From positions 1 to 37,439 of the forward strand of contig JAGVXM010000041.1 in assembly GCA_018303785.1 (NCBI GenBank): a stretch of 37,439 bases of DNA, read 5' to 3'. The position numbers were made by a program, and so were the translations under genes. This document shows positions 1-8,205 of the stretch, in pieces. Every line of letters starts with the position of its first letter. The stretch's first letter is position 1. Origin of the DNA: Candidatus Pacearchaeota archaeon (GTDB taxonomy: Archaea > Nanobdellota > Nanobdellia > Pacearchaeales > GW2011-AR1). The notes under the pieces are model-generated. The model made no database searches, had not been told where the DNA came from, and saw only the letters and a list, made by a program, of their open reading frames with translations.

Positions 1-324
1 CCTATATTTAGTCGTTATCTGAATTGATTTCAGATTATTTCCGACGGAACTTCCGTAGGATTTGTACGCGTTTATTTTTATTTTTTCAGAGCTTCCGCTC
101 AAAGTTATTTGTGTTTCCATTTTTTCTCCGCGCGGCAGCGCGGTGCGCGCGCCGCAAAGTTTATTTAGAATGAGCTAGTTCTCTCTATGATTACTGATTT
201 CAATGGGGCTAGCTGTCTAGCTCCCTTTGGATAATTTTTCTAGAAATAAATATTTATTGATGGTAAACGCAATTCATCCGTCACCTTAAAAGGTGCGGAT
301 TTCCTGCGTAGCATTTAAAATGTA

Positions 325-490
325 TTAACACTACTTAAACTAAATTGGTTGTTTATAACTACAGATTTTAACACTACAAGGTTTATTTATTACTACAACC
401 CTATATGCAAGAAGTTTTTAGTAAAGATTAAAAGTTTTAGCATGAATAATTTAGGTACTACAAGGATATATTGAAACATATTAACACTAC
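325..490 (+). repeat. three direct copies of TTAACACTAC
   Basis: The decamer TTAACACTAC occurs exactly at 325-334, 368-377 and 481-490, all in the same orientation. Related pieces ACTACAAGG occur near 373 and 453. The last copy ends just before the TATA-like box of the gene at 528, so these could be protein-binding sites, but this is inference. Confidence 0.5.
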
Positions 491-496
491 CGAAAA

Positions 497-506
497 TTAT
501 TTAAAT
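497..506 (+). promoter_or_regulatory. TATA-like box for the gene at 528
   Basis: ATTATTTAAA(T) is centred about 26 nt before the ATG at 528, the spacing seen for many leaderless genes in this window. Confidence 0.4.
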
Positions 507-527
507 GTCCAAATGATTTAAATTGTT

Positions 528-722
528 ATGGAATGGGAAACAATTAAAAATTTAGAGAAATCGCTTCAAGATAAATTACTGTCTATTCCAGGATTTCCTC
601 GAACTATCTCTCGTCACCGAAAACCGGCCCTAGGGGAGCTGGATCAACTATATTCCAAGTACCCGGAGTTATTACAAGAACGTGTCACGGGTCGGTATTA
701 CCATTCTAAAGAGGAAATTTAA
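528..722 (+). CDS. hypothetical protein, 64 aa
   Basis: A short, charged, probably cytoplasmic protein that I do not recognise. It has no signal peptide or membrane segment. The N-terminal half could form a helix (EWETIKNLEKSLQDKLL); the C-terminal half is rich in Arg, Lys and Tyr. Support comes from a TATA-like box at leaderless spacing. No ribosome binding site is present. It stands alone, with a convergent neighbour at 774. Confidence 0.45.
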   Translation: MEWETIKNLEKSLQDKLLSIPGFPRTISRHRKPALGELDQLYSKYPELLQERVTGRYYHSKEEI

Positions 723-773
723 CAGGGTTCGTATAATGTATCTTGTGCGAATCTTTTCTGTGTGAATGATGAT

Positions 774-1250
774 TTATACAGAATTTGGATTTCCTGGAAC
801 TTGTTTTAACCTTTCCCGTAGTTGATTAAAATGATTAAGATACTCCATAGGTCTTCCTTCGGGTTTTGCCAAATATGTTTTATCGATAAGATCTGCTATT
901 TCCCTTGCACTTGCATGTCTTCTTGTTTTAATCTCACGGCCGAGATAATCAACAGCAGTATTATGTAATTTTTCCATGCGGCTCTTTCCTTCTAATAAAG
1001 GAGTAATTTCATGGTCTCTCACTTCACTTGGAGAATGTCCAACTATACTCCTGATTGAAATTATTGGAATGAGCATATGAGAATTAGAATCATAATTAGA
1101 ATCAAGATCTTCAGGAAGCGGAGGACTAAAGGAATAAATTCGGGAAATATGTCGATTATTGTCTAGATCGATAGCAGTTAGATAAGGAATATCTTGACCA
1201 TGATCATAGAGTTCTATTCCCTCTAACCTTAAGGAAAAATTAAAGTCCAT
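774..1250 (-). CDS. hypothetical protein, 158 aa
   Basis: An unrecognised soluble protein. The N-terminal half is predicted beta-rich (MDFNFSLRLEGIELYDHG) and the C-terminal half helical and basic (SAREIADLIDKTYLAKPEGRP). No membrane segment, signal peptide or Cys motif is seen. It starts at an ATG with no Shine-Dalgarno sequence; an AT-rich stretch at about 1300-1320 could hold the promoter. It is convergent with the gene at 528. It has a continuous frame and coding-like composition, but no function can be proposed. Confidence 0.6.
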   Translation of the reverse strand: MDFNFSLRLEGIELYDHGQDIPYLTAIDLDNNRHISRIYSFSPPLPEDLDSNYDSNSHMLIPIISIRSIVGHSPSEVRDHEITPLLEGKSRMEKLHNTAVDYLGREIKTRRHASAREIADLIDKTYLAKPEGRPMEYLNHFNQLRERLKQVPGNPNSV

Positions 1251-1380
1251 TGTTATGAAATTCTTTGGTGATTTAGTGTTATACTTTAATAGCTACTAAG
1301 TTTAAAAATATTTATATTATAATAGATTTCTTCATGCTAAAAGTTTTTAGCGATGCTTAAAACTTAAAACCTTATTTCTG

Positions 1381-1626
1381 TCAATTAATTTTCCAGTGTG
1401 TGAATATTGCAGCAATTATCTCTTCTATAGTTGCTTCTTCATCCTCTAAAATTTTACCAAGCATTTCGATCCTTGTTCTATCCTTCGGAGTCCACCCATA
1501 ATATTCGTTAAGGTAACAAATTTCTATATTAGCTGTATGAGGAATTGTTTTTTCAGTTCCATTAGACCCATTTACGCGGTAAACCATTACTCGTTTTCCA
1601 TTCGATTCGAAGAGAGTATTTCCCAC
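1381..1626 (-). CDS. hypothetical protein, 81 aa
   Basis: A small unrecognised protein starting at GTG, with a purine-rich AAGGAAG about 8 nt upstream that can serve as a ribosome binding site. The C-terminal part is acidic and helical (ILEDEEATIEEIIAAIF). A 31-codon minus-strand reading frame at 1587-1682 overlaps its start in another phase. Either that is a leader peptide, or the gene was longer and has a frameshift near 1620. There is no evidence for function. Confidence 0.5.
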   Translation of the reverse strand: MGNTLFESNGKRVMVYRVNGSNGTEKTIPHTANIEICYLNEYYGWTPKDRTRIEMLGKILEDEEATIEEIIAAIFTHWKIN

Positions 1627-1682
1627 AAAGTATCTTCCTTAATCCCTCCTTCTAAAATGTAATCTAATACTGTTTTGGACAT
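1587..1682 (-). CDS. possible 31-aa leader peptide or displaced N-terminus
   Basis: This frame begins ATG-TCC-AAA at 1682 and reads MSKTVLDYILEGGIKEDTLWEIL before ending at 1587. It overlaps the start of the 81-aa gene in a different phase. Its amino-acid content looks coding-like, so it may be the true N-terminus separated by a frameshift, or a translated leader. Low confidence. Confidence 0.2.
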   Translation of the reverse strand: MSKTVLDYILEGGIKEDTLWEILSSNRMENE

Positions 1683-1822
1683 ATTTTTTAACAGAGGTTA
1701 AAGTTTTTATTAATTTATGTAATTAGATATAAACAGCAAAAACCGAGATTGTAGTGCTAAATTAAATTGTTTTTAATAATGTAAGGCTATATAAATATTA
1801 TAAAAAATAGAAATAAAAATAA

Positions 1823-2035
1823 TTAATGCCTATGTTGACAAGGACACCATCGTTTGAGAAGGATTGCTGCTGCTGCAATAATGATTGTCCATTTAGCCCA
1901 TATGGTAGCATACCAGCCAGGAACTAATGCGACCACCAAGATTGCTAATGGTAGAATCCATTTCAGAGTTCCACAAACTCCACACTCGCAAACATGTCCC
2001 TTTTCCACTGATTTGGACATTGATTTTTTGGCCAT
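1823..2035 (-). CDS. small membrane protein with paired Cys motifs, 70 aa
   Basis: The start is placed at the ATG at 2035 (MAKKSM) because AGAGGT lies about 7 nt upstream; a TTG 21 nt further upstream would add seven residues. The protein has a basic N-terminus, a Cys cluster CECGVC, two hydrophobic segments (about 28-43 and 50-61) and a C-terminal CPCQHRH. With both ends on the same side of the membrane, the Cys/His residues could bind a metal such as zinc; this is inference. I recognise no family. Confidence 0.6.
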   Translation of the reverse strand: MAKKSMSKSVEKGHVCECGVCGTLKWILPLAILVVALVPGWYATIWAKWTIIIAAAAILLKRWCPCQHRH

Positions 2036-2056
2036 AGTTTTACCTCTTTTTATCAA

Positions 2057-2361
2057 TTAACTTATCAAGCCTAGAGAGTTATTTAAACTTTTTTATTATT
2101 TATTAAAAAATGGCTTGTTTTGCACAAATAACTTAATTATCTGGTAACAAACGCCTGTTTTATCGATGATAAGTAAAATAAAATAAGCTTGGCTATTTAA
2201 ACATCCAAACAGTCCAGTGTATTGATTGTTCGCTGTTTATAATGTTTAGACTCATCTAAACACTGTGTATACAATTGGATCTAGCTATAATTATCGTCGA
2301 TATTTTTTAATTTTATTTTATTAATAAAAACATTTATAAATCTGTTAATAATTTAATTAGT
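2057..2361. other. intergenic region with an operator-like palindrome
   Basis: No gene is seen in this 305-base gap. It contains a perfect inverted repeat TGTTTAGA-CTCA-TCTAAACA at 2243-2262, about 100 nt upstream of the HTH-protein gene at 2362. That would suit an operator, possibly autoregulatory (inference). The leaderless promoter of that gene lies at the right end. Confidence 0.4.
2332..2341 (+). promoter_or_regulatory. TATA box of the gene at 2362
   Basis: ATTTATAAAT is centred 25 nt before the ATG at 2362. This is a strong archaeal TATA match with leaderless spacing. Confidence 0.65.
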
Positions 2362-2979
2362 ATGTTTGGATTATTTAGAAAAAAAGAGGACAAAACAGAG
2401 ATAAACACTCTTAAACATGCTGTTCAAACATGTTTCAACAACGTTAAGCAAGATATAAACAACCTAACTCAATGGATTAAACACCTTGATGCTCAAGATG
2501 TGCAAGTAAAAAATGATATTGTTGATGTCAGCGAAGAAATTTCTAGTATTAAAGGTGAGCTTGAGAACCTTAAAAATATGATTGCTATACTTGGAAATAA
2601 ACAGTCATTCAAACAACGCAAAACAATGTTTAATGAACAAACAGTCAATTACCCAGTTTTAGACAGTGTTCAAACAGATGTTCAAACAGCTATTTTGGAT
2701 AATTTAACCGCTAATGAAAGAGCTATTATATTTATGTTACTAAATTCTGATATGAAATTGAGTTATGAAGATCTTGCTGCAATGCTAGGAAAGAATAAAT
2801 CAACAATCAGAGGACAGGTTAACAGTATAAAACAGAAAAGTGAAGGGTTGATTGAAGAGAGTATGGGGGAGAATAATAAAAAAAGAGTGTATATTCCTGA
2901 GAAAATAAAGGGAATATTGCTAAAAAGTCGAAAAGTGAGAGATAAATCTAAAAAAAAAGAGAAGGAATATGAAAATTAG
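2362..2979 (+). CDS. coiled-coil plus helix-turn-helix protein, 205 aa
   Basis: Residues about 10-80 are predicted coiled coil (repeated NLTQWIKHLDAQDVQVKND-type heptads). A Gln/Asn-rich linker follows. Residues about 110-155 form a winged-helix/HTH of the ArsR/sigma-like kind (LTANERAIIFML, LSYEDLAAMLGKNKSTIRGQ). The tail is very basic. It is probably a DNA-binding regulator that self-associates through the coiled coil. The minus-strand gene at 3251 has the same order of parts and short similarities (FNNVKQDINNL against FQKVKGDINFL), so the two look like distant paralogues. The coding sequence contains repeated TTCAAACA words. The exact role is unknown. Confidence 0.75.
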   Translation: MFGLFRKKEDKTEINTLKHAVQTCFNNVKQDINNLTQWIKHLDAQDVQVKNDIVDVSEEISSIKGELENLKNMIAILGNKQSFKQRKTMFNEQTVNYPVLDSVQTDVQTAILDNLTANERAIIFMLLNSDMKLSYEDLAAMLGKNKSTIRGQVNSIKQKSEGLIEESMGENNKKRVYIPEKIKGILLKSRKVRDKSKKKEKEYEN

Positions 2980-3250
2980 GAGTATAAGTGTAGCAAAAAC
3001 TGAAAAAGGGAGGGTTTACTCGATTAATTATAATGTTGGATATGAGTAAAAAGTGAGTAAAAAAGGAGAGAATTCAGTAATGAGATAATTTAGTGGCCGA
3101 ATATGTCCAAAGAGAGAATTAATTTTAAAATGGCTATAACTGCCAAATTTTTGGTTTTTAGACATTTAAGACCCCAAAAATTCAACGCAGAAAATATTTG
3201 GTTAATATGTCAATAATAACTTAATTTTAATTATTCGTTACAACGAATAT
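2980..3250. other. intergenic region between convergent genes, with a palindrome
   Basis: No gene is seen. A near-perfect palindrome TATTCGTT-AC-AACGAATA at 3232-3249 touches the stop codon of the minus-strand gene at 3251, so it may act as a terminator or binding site. A second short inverted repeat, CCAAA/TTTGG, lies near 3146. Confidence 0.4.
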
Positions 3251-3943
3251 CTATATTTCCCTTAATTTTATAATTGTTGCTAAAGAGGCAATTTGTTTTA
3301 ATTCTGGGGAGATTTTAATTAATATTTTCTTATTATTTAACTTCTCTTTTTTTAGAGGTATTCCTTTGGTTACGATCTTTTGAACATAATCTCTCACTGA
3401 ACTTTCGCTTAATCTTAAATGCTTAGATAGTATAGAATAGGTGACTTCTTGGATTTGTTCCTCTAATTGATATATCGTCGAGAAAACGGTCATTTCTTGA
3501 TGAGTTAGATGTTTGAATTTCAACCTGATCTCTTTCTTCAATGTGTCTAAGGACCCTAAGATTTCTGTGGCTTCCTTGAGGTTATTTTCAATAGATCTTG
3601 GAGGTTTATGGGCTAAAATATGTGTCGAATTGTCTGTCTGTTGGTTTGTCTGTCTGTCTGTTGGAACACCTTCATTTCCACTGGAAATGGGTAAATTCTG
3701 GGGTTTTAACCCCCTTATTTCCCATGGAACTGTTGGATTATGTGTCGGACTCACTGGATCTGTCTTAATTATCTGTCGGATTGTCGAAATTTCCCCTAAA
3801 ATCCTATCATAGGAATGATTTACATTTCTTAGACTATCGAGAAGCGAATTTAGAGATATTTTCAAATTAAGGATTTCTTCATTGAGAAAATTAATATCTC
3901 CTTTAACTTTCTGAAATGCATTTTTTAAAGATTCTTCATCCAT
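3251..3943 (-). CDS. coiled-coil plus helix-turn-helix protein, 230 aa
   Basis: Residues 1-60 are predicted coiled coil. Residues about 60-115 form a low-complexity Thr/Gln/Asn/Pro linker (DRQTNQQTDN). Residues about 140-200 carry an HTH (LTHQEMTVFSTIYQL, LRLSESSVRDYVQKIV) followed by a basic wing-like segment (KKEKLNNKKILIKI). This matches the design of the gene at 2362, and the two face each other. The linker is encoded by GACA tetranucleotide repeats at 3630-3664, which may vary in length. It is probably a DNA-binding regulator; its target is unknown. A TATA box lies at 3961-3975. Confidence 0.75.
   Translation of the reverse strand: MDEESLKNAFQKVKGDINFLNEEILNLKISLNSLLDSLRNVNHSYDRILGEISTIRQIIKTDPVSPTHNPTVPWEIRGLKPQNLPISSGNEGVPTDRQTNQQTDNSTHILAHKPPRSIENNLKEATEILGSLDTLKKEIRLKFKHLTHQEMTVFSTIYQLEEQIQEVTYSILSKHLRLSESSVRDYVQKIVTKGIPLKKEKLNNKKILIKISPELKQIASLATIIKLREI
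3630..3664 (-). repeat. GACA tetranucleotide repeat inside a coding region
   Basis: On the coding (minus) strand, two short runs of GACA (about 2.5 and 3.75 units) are separated by AACCAACA. More isolated GACA words follow at about 3740-3790. They encode the DRQTNQQTDN linker. Tetranucleotide runs slip easily and each slip shifts the frame, so phase variation is possible but not shown. Confidence 0.5.
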
Positions 3944-3960
3944 TCTACTTTACGATTTAG

Positions 3961-3975
3961 AAATTATATAAAGTT
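3961..3975 (-). promoter_or_regulatory. TATA box of the gene at 3943
   Basis: AACTTTATATAATTT on the minus strand is centred 25 nt before the ATG at 3943. Confidence 0.55.
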
Positions 3976-4246
3976 AGTTATTTTGGCGTGCATGATAGAT
4001 CTCATATACTTTATTCGAGAGTCTCCATCGTATCCTTCTTGAAAATATATCTCCTTGAGTATTCTTTTTGATTGATGAAACTAATTCATTTTTTTCAAGT
4101 TCGAGCATTAACTTTTTTACAAATTCTTCATCCCTCGCTATTTCTTTTGCAATTTCCGCAGTAAATGGGTAATTAGGAAATGTAGAAAAAAGATAAGAAA
4201 GAATTTGTTCTGTGATTTTGTCTTTTTTTTCTTGACTGATTCTCAT
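3974..4246 (-). CDS. small winged-helix-like protein, 90 aa
   Basis: The sequence is consistent with a winged helix: an N-terminal helix (KKDKITEQILSYLFS), then a turn-helix (FTAEIAKEIARDEEFVKKLMLELEKNELV), then a basic wing (FSRRIRWRLSNKVYEIYHARQ). It is probably a DNA-binding regulator. It lies 30 bases upstream of the coiled-coil/HTH gene on the same strand and may share its control, although that gene has its own TATA box overlapping the 3' end of this one. No family is recognised. Confidence 0.65.
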   Translation of the reverse strand: MRISQEKKDKITEQILSYLFSTFPNYPFTAEIAKEIARDEEFVKKLMLELEKNELVSSIKKNTQGDIFSRRIRWRLSNKVYEIYHARQNN

Positions 4247-4266
4247 CGAAGTATATATCCTAAATT

Positions 4267-4276
4267 ATTTTTAAAG
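4267..4276 (-). promoter_or_regulatory. TATA box of the gene at 4246
   Basis: CTTTAAAAAT on the minus strand is centred 26 nt before the ATG at 4246. Confidence 0.45.
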
Positions 4277-4336
4277 GTTGGTATAGATAGTTTTATAAGA
4301 CAATTTTGACTATCATGTAAAAGAGTTCTTAACCAT

Positions 4337-6922
4337 ATGAAAGAAGATTTAACTTACCCACGCGCAGTAGTACGAAAAGAGAAAGATGTAATTGGAATTC
4401 TTGATCCCCTCGTAAAGGAGTGGTTTTTTTCTAAATTTCCAAAATTTTCGGAAAGCCAACTTTATGGAGTGATGAACATCCATGAACGAAAGAATATTTT
4501 AATTTCAGCAGGAACAGGAAGCGGGAAAACACTGACTAGTTTTCTTAGTATTCTCAACTATTTAGTACAGTTGGCAAAAAAAAATGAATTAGAAGAGAAA
4601 ATTTATTGTGTATACTCTTCTCCATTGAAGGCGTTGAACAATGATATTTATGTTAACCTCATAAGGCCTTTGGAAGAGATTTATGTATTAGCGGATAAAA
4701 AAAATATAACTTTGCAAAAAATTCGGGTAGGATTGAGAACAGGAGATACGACAGTTCAGGAAAAAGCAAAGATGTTGAAACATCCTCCTCACATATTTAT
4801 TACCACTCCTGAAAGCCTCGCGATCTCACTTACCACAAAAAAATTTATTGAACTATTTTTTGGTGTAGAATTTATCATTATAGATGAAATTCATTCTTTA
4901 GGAAATAAACGAGGAGTATATTTGAGTATTAGCTTAGAACGTCTCGAAGAGATAAGCAAGATAACTCCGGTTCGTGTTGGACTTAGTGCTACTGTTGCTC
5001 CATTAGACGAGGTAGCAAATTTTTTAGTTGGAGTGGATCGTGAATGCTTGATTGCAGAAGTAGAAAATAAAAAAACTATTGATTTAAAGGTGTTGACAGG
5101 GGTGGAAGATCTTATTGAAACAAACTCTTACGATATAAAGTCTTCTTTATATCATATTATTGATGAGTTAGTTCAGAAACATCAGACTACAGTTATTTTT
5201 ACTAATACTCGTGCTGCAACCGAACGTGTGGTTAATCATCTTAAAGAAATATTTCCTGAAAATTATTTAGAAAACATTGAAGTACACCATTCATCTTTAA
5301 GTAAAGATCATCGATTTAAAGTTGAAGAAAAGCTTCGTAACGGAGAACTGAAGGTAGTAGTTAGTTCGACTAGTTTGGAATTAGGAATCGATATTGGTTT
5401 TATTGATTTGGTTATTTTATTGGGAAGTCCGAAAAGTAGTGCAAGAGCTTTGCAGAGGATTGGGCGAGCGGGGCATAAGCTTCATGATATTTCAAAAGGA
5501 AGATTTATTGTACTGGATCGAGATGATCTTGTTGAAAGTACTATTCTAGTTAAAGAATGTGTAGAGCGCAAGATTGATAAGATTCATATTCCAAAAAATT
5601 GTCTTGATGTGTTAAGCCAGCAGATTTATGGAATGTGTATCCAAAAAACCTATAATATTGATGAAATGTTTCTATTAATCAAAAAAAGTTATTGCTACCA
5701 ACATTTGAAAAAAGAGGAGTTTATGAGCACTATCTCATATTTATCTGGAGAATATGCATTAGAACATCGTAATGTATACGCAAAGATATGGTATGATAAA
5801 AAAACAAAACAATTGGGGAAAAAAGGAAAACTTGCCCGAGTTATTTATTTTACTAATATAGGAACTATACCTGAAGAAAGTTTTATTAGTGTTGTATCTG
5901 CTGATCAAAAAATAGGAGTAATAGATGAATCGTTTCTGGAAAAAATGAAACCTGGAGATGTTTTTGTCCTCGGAGGAAAGAAATATCAGTTTATGTATAC
6001 GAGAGGCATGAAAGCTTATGTAAAAAGTGGTATCAAAAGAAATCCTACTATTCCCAGTTGGTTTTCAGAACAATTACCATTAAGTTTTGAATCTGCTTTA
6101 GAAATACAAAAATTTAGGAAACTAATTAATGAAAAATTTGAAAAAAAACAAACAAAAAAAGAGATAGTTAAGTTTATCGAGGAATATACTTATGTAGATG
6201 GAGTAGTTGCCGAGCAAATTTATCTATATTTTTATGAACAGTATCATTATTCTCAGATACCTCATTCAGAAAAAATTCTTATAGAGTTGTATAAGGGAGA
6301 AAAAAATTATGCTATTGTTCATTCTCTCTATGGTAGGAGGGTTAACGATACATTATCTAGAGTTTTGGGTTACTTAATGGGACAAATGGCGGGAAGAGAT
6401 ATAGAAATTGGTATAAGCGACAATGGGTTTTATTTTGCGGGAGAAAAGTTATTGTTAGAAGAGGCAATGGCAGTTTTGCAGCCTACGAATATCGCTGAAG
6501 CTCTCGAAGAAGCAATTGCAAAAACTGAGATATTGAAAAGAAGATTTAGGCATTGTGCTGCTCGTAGCTTGATGATATTAAGAACTTATAAAGGTAGAAT
6601 AAAGACTGTTGGGAAACAGCAAATGAAAAGTCATTTTTTATTAAGCGCTATTAATAAAATAAGTAAAGACTTTCCGATATTAAAGGAAGCAAGGAGAGAG
6701 GTTTTGGAAGATGTAATGGATGTGCATAATGCCCAACGAGTATTGCAATCGATTAAAGATAAAAAGATTAAAATTCAGTACCATGCAACCAAATTACCGA
6801 GTCCATTTGCGTTAACATTAGTATTACAGGGGTATAGTGATTTAATGCGAATGGAAGATAAGATTGAGTTTATGAAGAGAATGCATAAAGAAATAATCCA
6901 TGAAATCGAAAAAAACAAATAA
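4337..6922 (+). CDS. lhr: Lhr-type ATP-dependent superfamily 2 helicase, 861 aa
   Basis: All SF2 helicase motifs are visible: motif I AGTGSGKT (58-65), Ia SSPLKAL, Ib TTPES, II DEIH (183-186), III SAT (217-219), IV VIFTNTR, V STSLELGIDIG and VI QRIGRAGH (373-380). The DEIH box and the long C-terminal half (winged helix and Lhr-specific domain, about 400-860) are typical of Lhr (large helicase-related), a 3'-5' translocase that unwinds forked DNA and RNA:DNA hybrids in repair. The length fits archaeal Lhr-core proteins. A TATA-like GTTTTATAAG at about 4290-4299 predicts a short leader. The 3' end overlaps a phosphoesterase gene by 23 bases, so the two are probably translated together. Confidence 0.92.
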   Translation: MKEDLTYPRAVVRKEKDVIGILDPLVKEWFFSKFPKFSESQLYGVMNIHERKNILISAGTGSGKTLTSFLSILNYLVQLAKKNELEEKIYCVYSSPLKALNNDIYVNLIRPLEEIYVLADKKNITLQKIRVGLRTGDTTVQEKAKMLKHPPHIFITTPESLAISLTTKKFIELFFGVEFIIIDEIHSLGNKRGVYLSISLERLEEISKITPVRVGLSATVAPLDEVANFLVGVDRECLIAEVENKKTIDLKVLTGVEDLIETNSYDIKSSLYHIIDELVQKHQTTVIFTNTRAATERVVNHLKEIFPENYLENIEVHHSSLSKDHRFKVEEKLRNGELKVVVSSTSLELGIDIGFIDLVILLGSPKSSARALQRIGRAGHKLHDISKGRFIVLDRDDLVESTILVKECVERKIDKIHIPKNCLDVLSQQIYGMCIQKTYNIDEMFLLIKKSYCYQHLKKEEFMSTISYLSGEYALEHRNVYAKIWYDKKTKQLGKKGKLARVIYFTNIGTIPEESFISVVSADQKIGVIDESFLEKMKPGDVFVLGGKKYQFMYTRGMKAYVKSGIKRNPTIPSWFSEQLPLSFESALEIQKFRKLINEKFEKKQTKKEIVKFIEEYTYVDGVVAEQIYLYFYEQYHYSQIPHSEKILIELYKGEKNYAIVHSLYGRRVNDTLSRVLGYLMGQMAGRDIEIGISDNGFYFAGEKLLLEEAMAVLQPTNIAEALEEAIAKTEILKRRFRHCAARSLMILRTYKGRIKTVGKQQMKSHFLLSAINKISKDFPILKEARREVLEDVMDVHNAQRVLQSIKDKKIKIQYHATKLPSPFALTLVLQGYSDLMRMEDKIEFMKRMHKEIIHEIEKNK

Positions 6923-7658
6923 TATAAAAATCCAGTATCTCCATGATTGCATTCTTATTCAGAATCAAATACTGGTTATTGGAGATATTCATATTGGTTA
7001 TGATGAACATTTTGATGGAAGGGCTATCTTTCCGGGAATGCAATTAGATGAAATTATTGATAAATTAAATGGAATTTTTAGTTATTTAAAATCTAGGGAT
7101 ATATTGATCAAAAAAATTATTCTTTTAGGAGATGTTAAACATGATTTTGGTCAGATCAGCGATATTGAATGGCGGGAAACATTGCAATTTTTAGATTTTT
7201 TGAAAAAAAATTCTGAAGAAGTGGTTGTTATTCGAGGGAATCACGATACTATTTTAGAGCCTATTCTTTATAAAAGAGATATCAAATTAAGAGATTTTTA
7301 TAAACTTAAAATTAATGGAAAAAATATTTGTTTTCTCCACGGTAATAAACTGTTTAAACAATGTTTGGACAAACAGACAGCCTATCTTTTTTTTGGTCAC
7401 TTACATCCCGCAATTGTTTTAGAAGATCCATATAAAAGTGAAAAATTTAAATGTTTTTTAGAGGGGACTTGGAAAAATAAACAGGTGTTTGTTTTACCCA
7501 GTTTTAGCTCGTGGAGTTATGGTTATGAAATCACAGAACCTAACGATCGAAAATTTTTTGTCATTGATCATAAGACTCTATTAAGTTTCAATGTAATTTT
7601 ATATGATTCTAGAGAACAGATACCTTATAATTTTGGAAAAGTAAAAAATTTTCGTTAA
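6900..7658 (+). CDS. calcineurin-like metallophosphoesterase paired with Lhr, 252 aa
   Basis: The metallophosphoesterase motifs are in order: GDIHIG (D-x-H), LLGDVKHDFG (GD), RGNHD (GNHD), FLHGN (H) and FGHLHP (GHxH), so the two-metal site looks complete. This fits the archaeal ICC-like family (COG1407), often encoded beside Lhr; bacterial relatives occur in ligase-Lhr-nuclease repair clusters. It probably acts as a nuclease or phosphodiesterase with the helicase in DNA repair. The first ATG overlaps lhr by 23 bases; no better start lies downstream because GDIHIG begins at about residue 28. Confidence 0.88.
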   Translation: MKSKKTNNIKIQYLHDCILIQNQILVIGDIHIGYDEHFDGRAIFPGMQLDEIIDKLNGIFSYLKSRDILIKKIILLGDVKHDFGQISDIEWRETLQFLDFLKKNSEEVVVIRGNHDTILEPILYKRDIKLRDFYKLKINGKNICFLHGNKLFKQCLDKQTAYLFFGHLHPAIVLEDPYKSEKFKCFLEGTWKNKQVFVLPSFSSWSYGYEITEPNDRKFFVIDHKTLLSFNVILYDSREQIPYNFGKVKNFR

Positions 7659-8065
7659 CTCTTTTTTTTATCCATATTTATTCTAGGCATAGGTATATGA
7701 TAGGGTAAAGACATTTCATCTTCTAAATACAAAGCTTTTACATTGCATTTGTTCATTATAAAATTAAATAAAGGGACTCTTATTTCAGTGGGGATTTTCT
7801 TATCTTTCCATGAATTTAGAAATTGTTTTAATTCGTCTTTTTCTGGTAATATAATAATACTTCCTTCAAATTCAATTTTAGCAAATTTATCAGAATATTC
7901 GATGACTAAATTAAATTGAATTTTGATAACTTCTTCGTCAGTTATTGAGATCTTTTCTTTAGAGATATCTTTTATATTTATATTTTGATTTATAGAAACA
8001 TTAGCTTTTTGACTTTCTTCTTTTTCTACTAGTATTTTAGTCAAGTTAAAACCTATTATTTTCAT
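7655..8065 (-). CDS. hypothetical beta-rich protein, 136 aa
   Basis: An unrecognised cytoplasmic protein whose strand-rich pattern (MKIIGFNLTKILVEKEE, VIKIQFNLVIEYSDKFAKIEFEGSIIIL) is followed by a helix and a charged tail. The pattern loosely recalls SecB-like folds, but this is only an impression. The leaderless promoter TAAATATTTAAAAACC lies at about 8085-8100. It is convergent with the phosphoesterase gene, overlapping it by 4 bases at the 3' ends. Confidence 0.65.
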   Translation of the reverse strand: MKIIGFNLTKILVEKEESQKANVSINQNINIKDISKEKISITDEEVIKIQFNLVIEYSDKFAKIEFEGSIIILPEKDELKQFLNSWKDKKIPTEIRVPLFNFIMNKCNVKALYLEDEMSLPYHIPMPRINMDKKKS

Positions 8066-8205
8066 TTGATAATTTATTGATTAAGGTTTTTAAATATTTA
8101 TATCAAAAATTTCTATTTTACGTTGAGATTAGAACAGTGTATATTTCTATAATTTTAAATCGCACTATTAAGCATAAAGAAATTTGTAGATTATATTGAT
8201 TTAAC

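Larger units (their letters stand above)
1..527. other. non-coding region rich in short hairpins
   Basis: No convincing gene is seen here. The first 230 bases hold a run of short inverted repeats: 17-23/29-35 (ATCTGAA/TTCAGAT), 44-49/51-56 (ACGGAA/TTCCGT), 89-92/97-100 (GAGC/GCTC), 128-133/138-143 (CCGCGC/GCGCGG) and a GCTAG/CTAGC hairpin near 205-227. The GC-rich block at 128-155 is far from the AT-rich background. This could be a structured RNA or the end of one that starts left of the window; I do not recognise an rRNA or a known RNA family. Confidence 0.5.

Noticed and set aside
1854-2060. Open plus-strand frame opposite the small Cys-rich membrane gene
   Set aside because: It is a mirror of the minus-strand gene, which has a ribosome binding site and a membrane-protein pattern.
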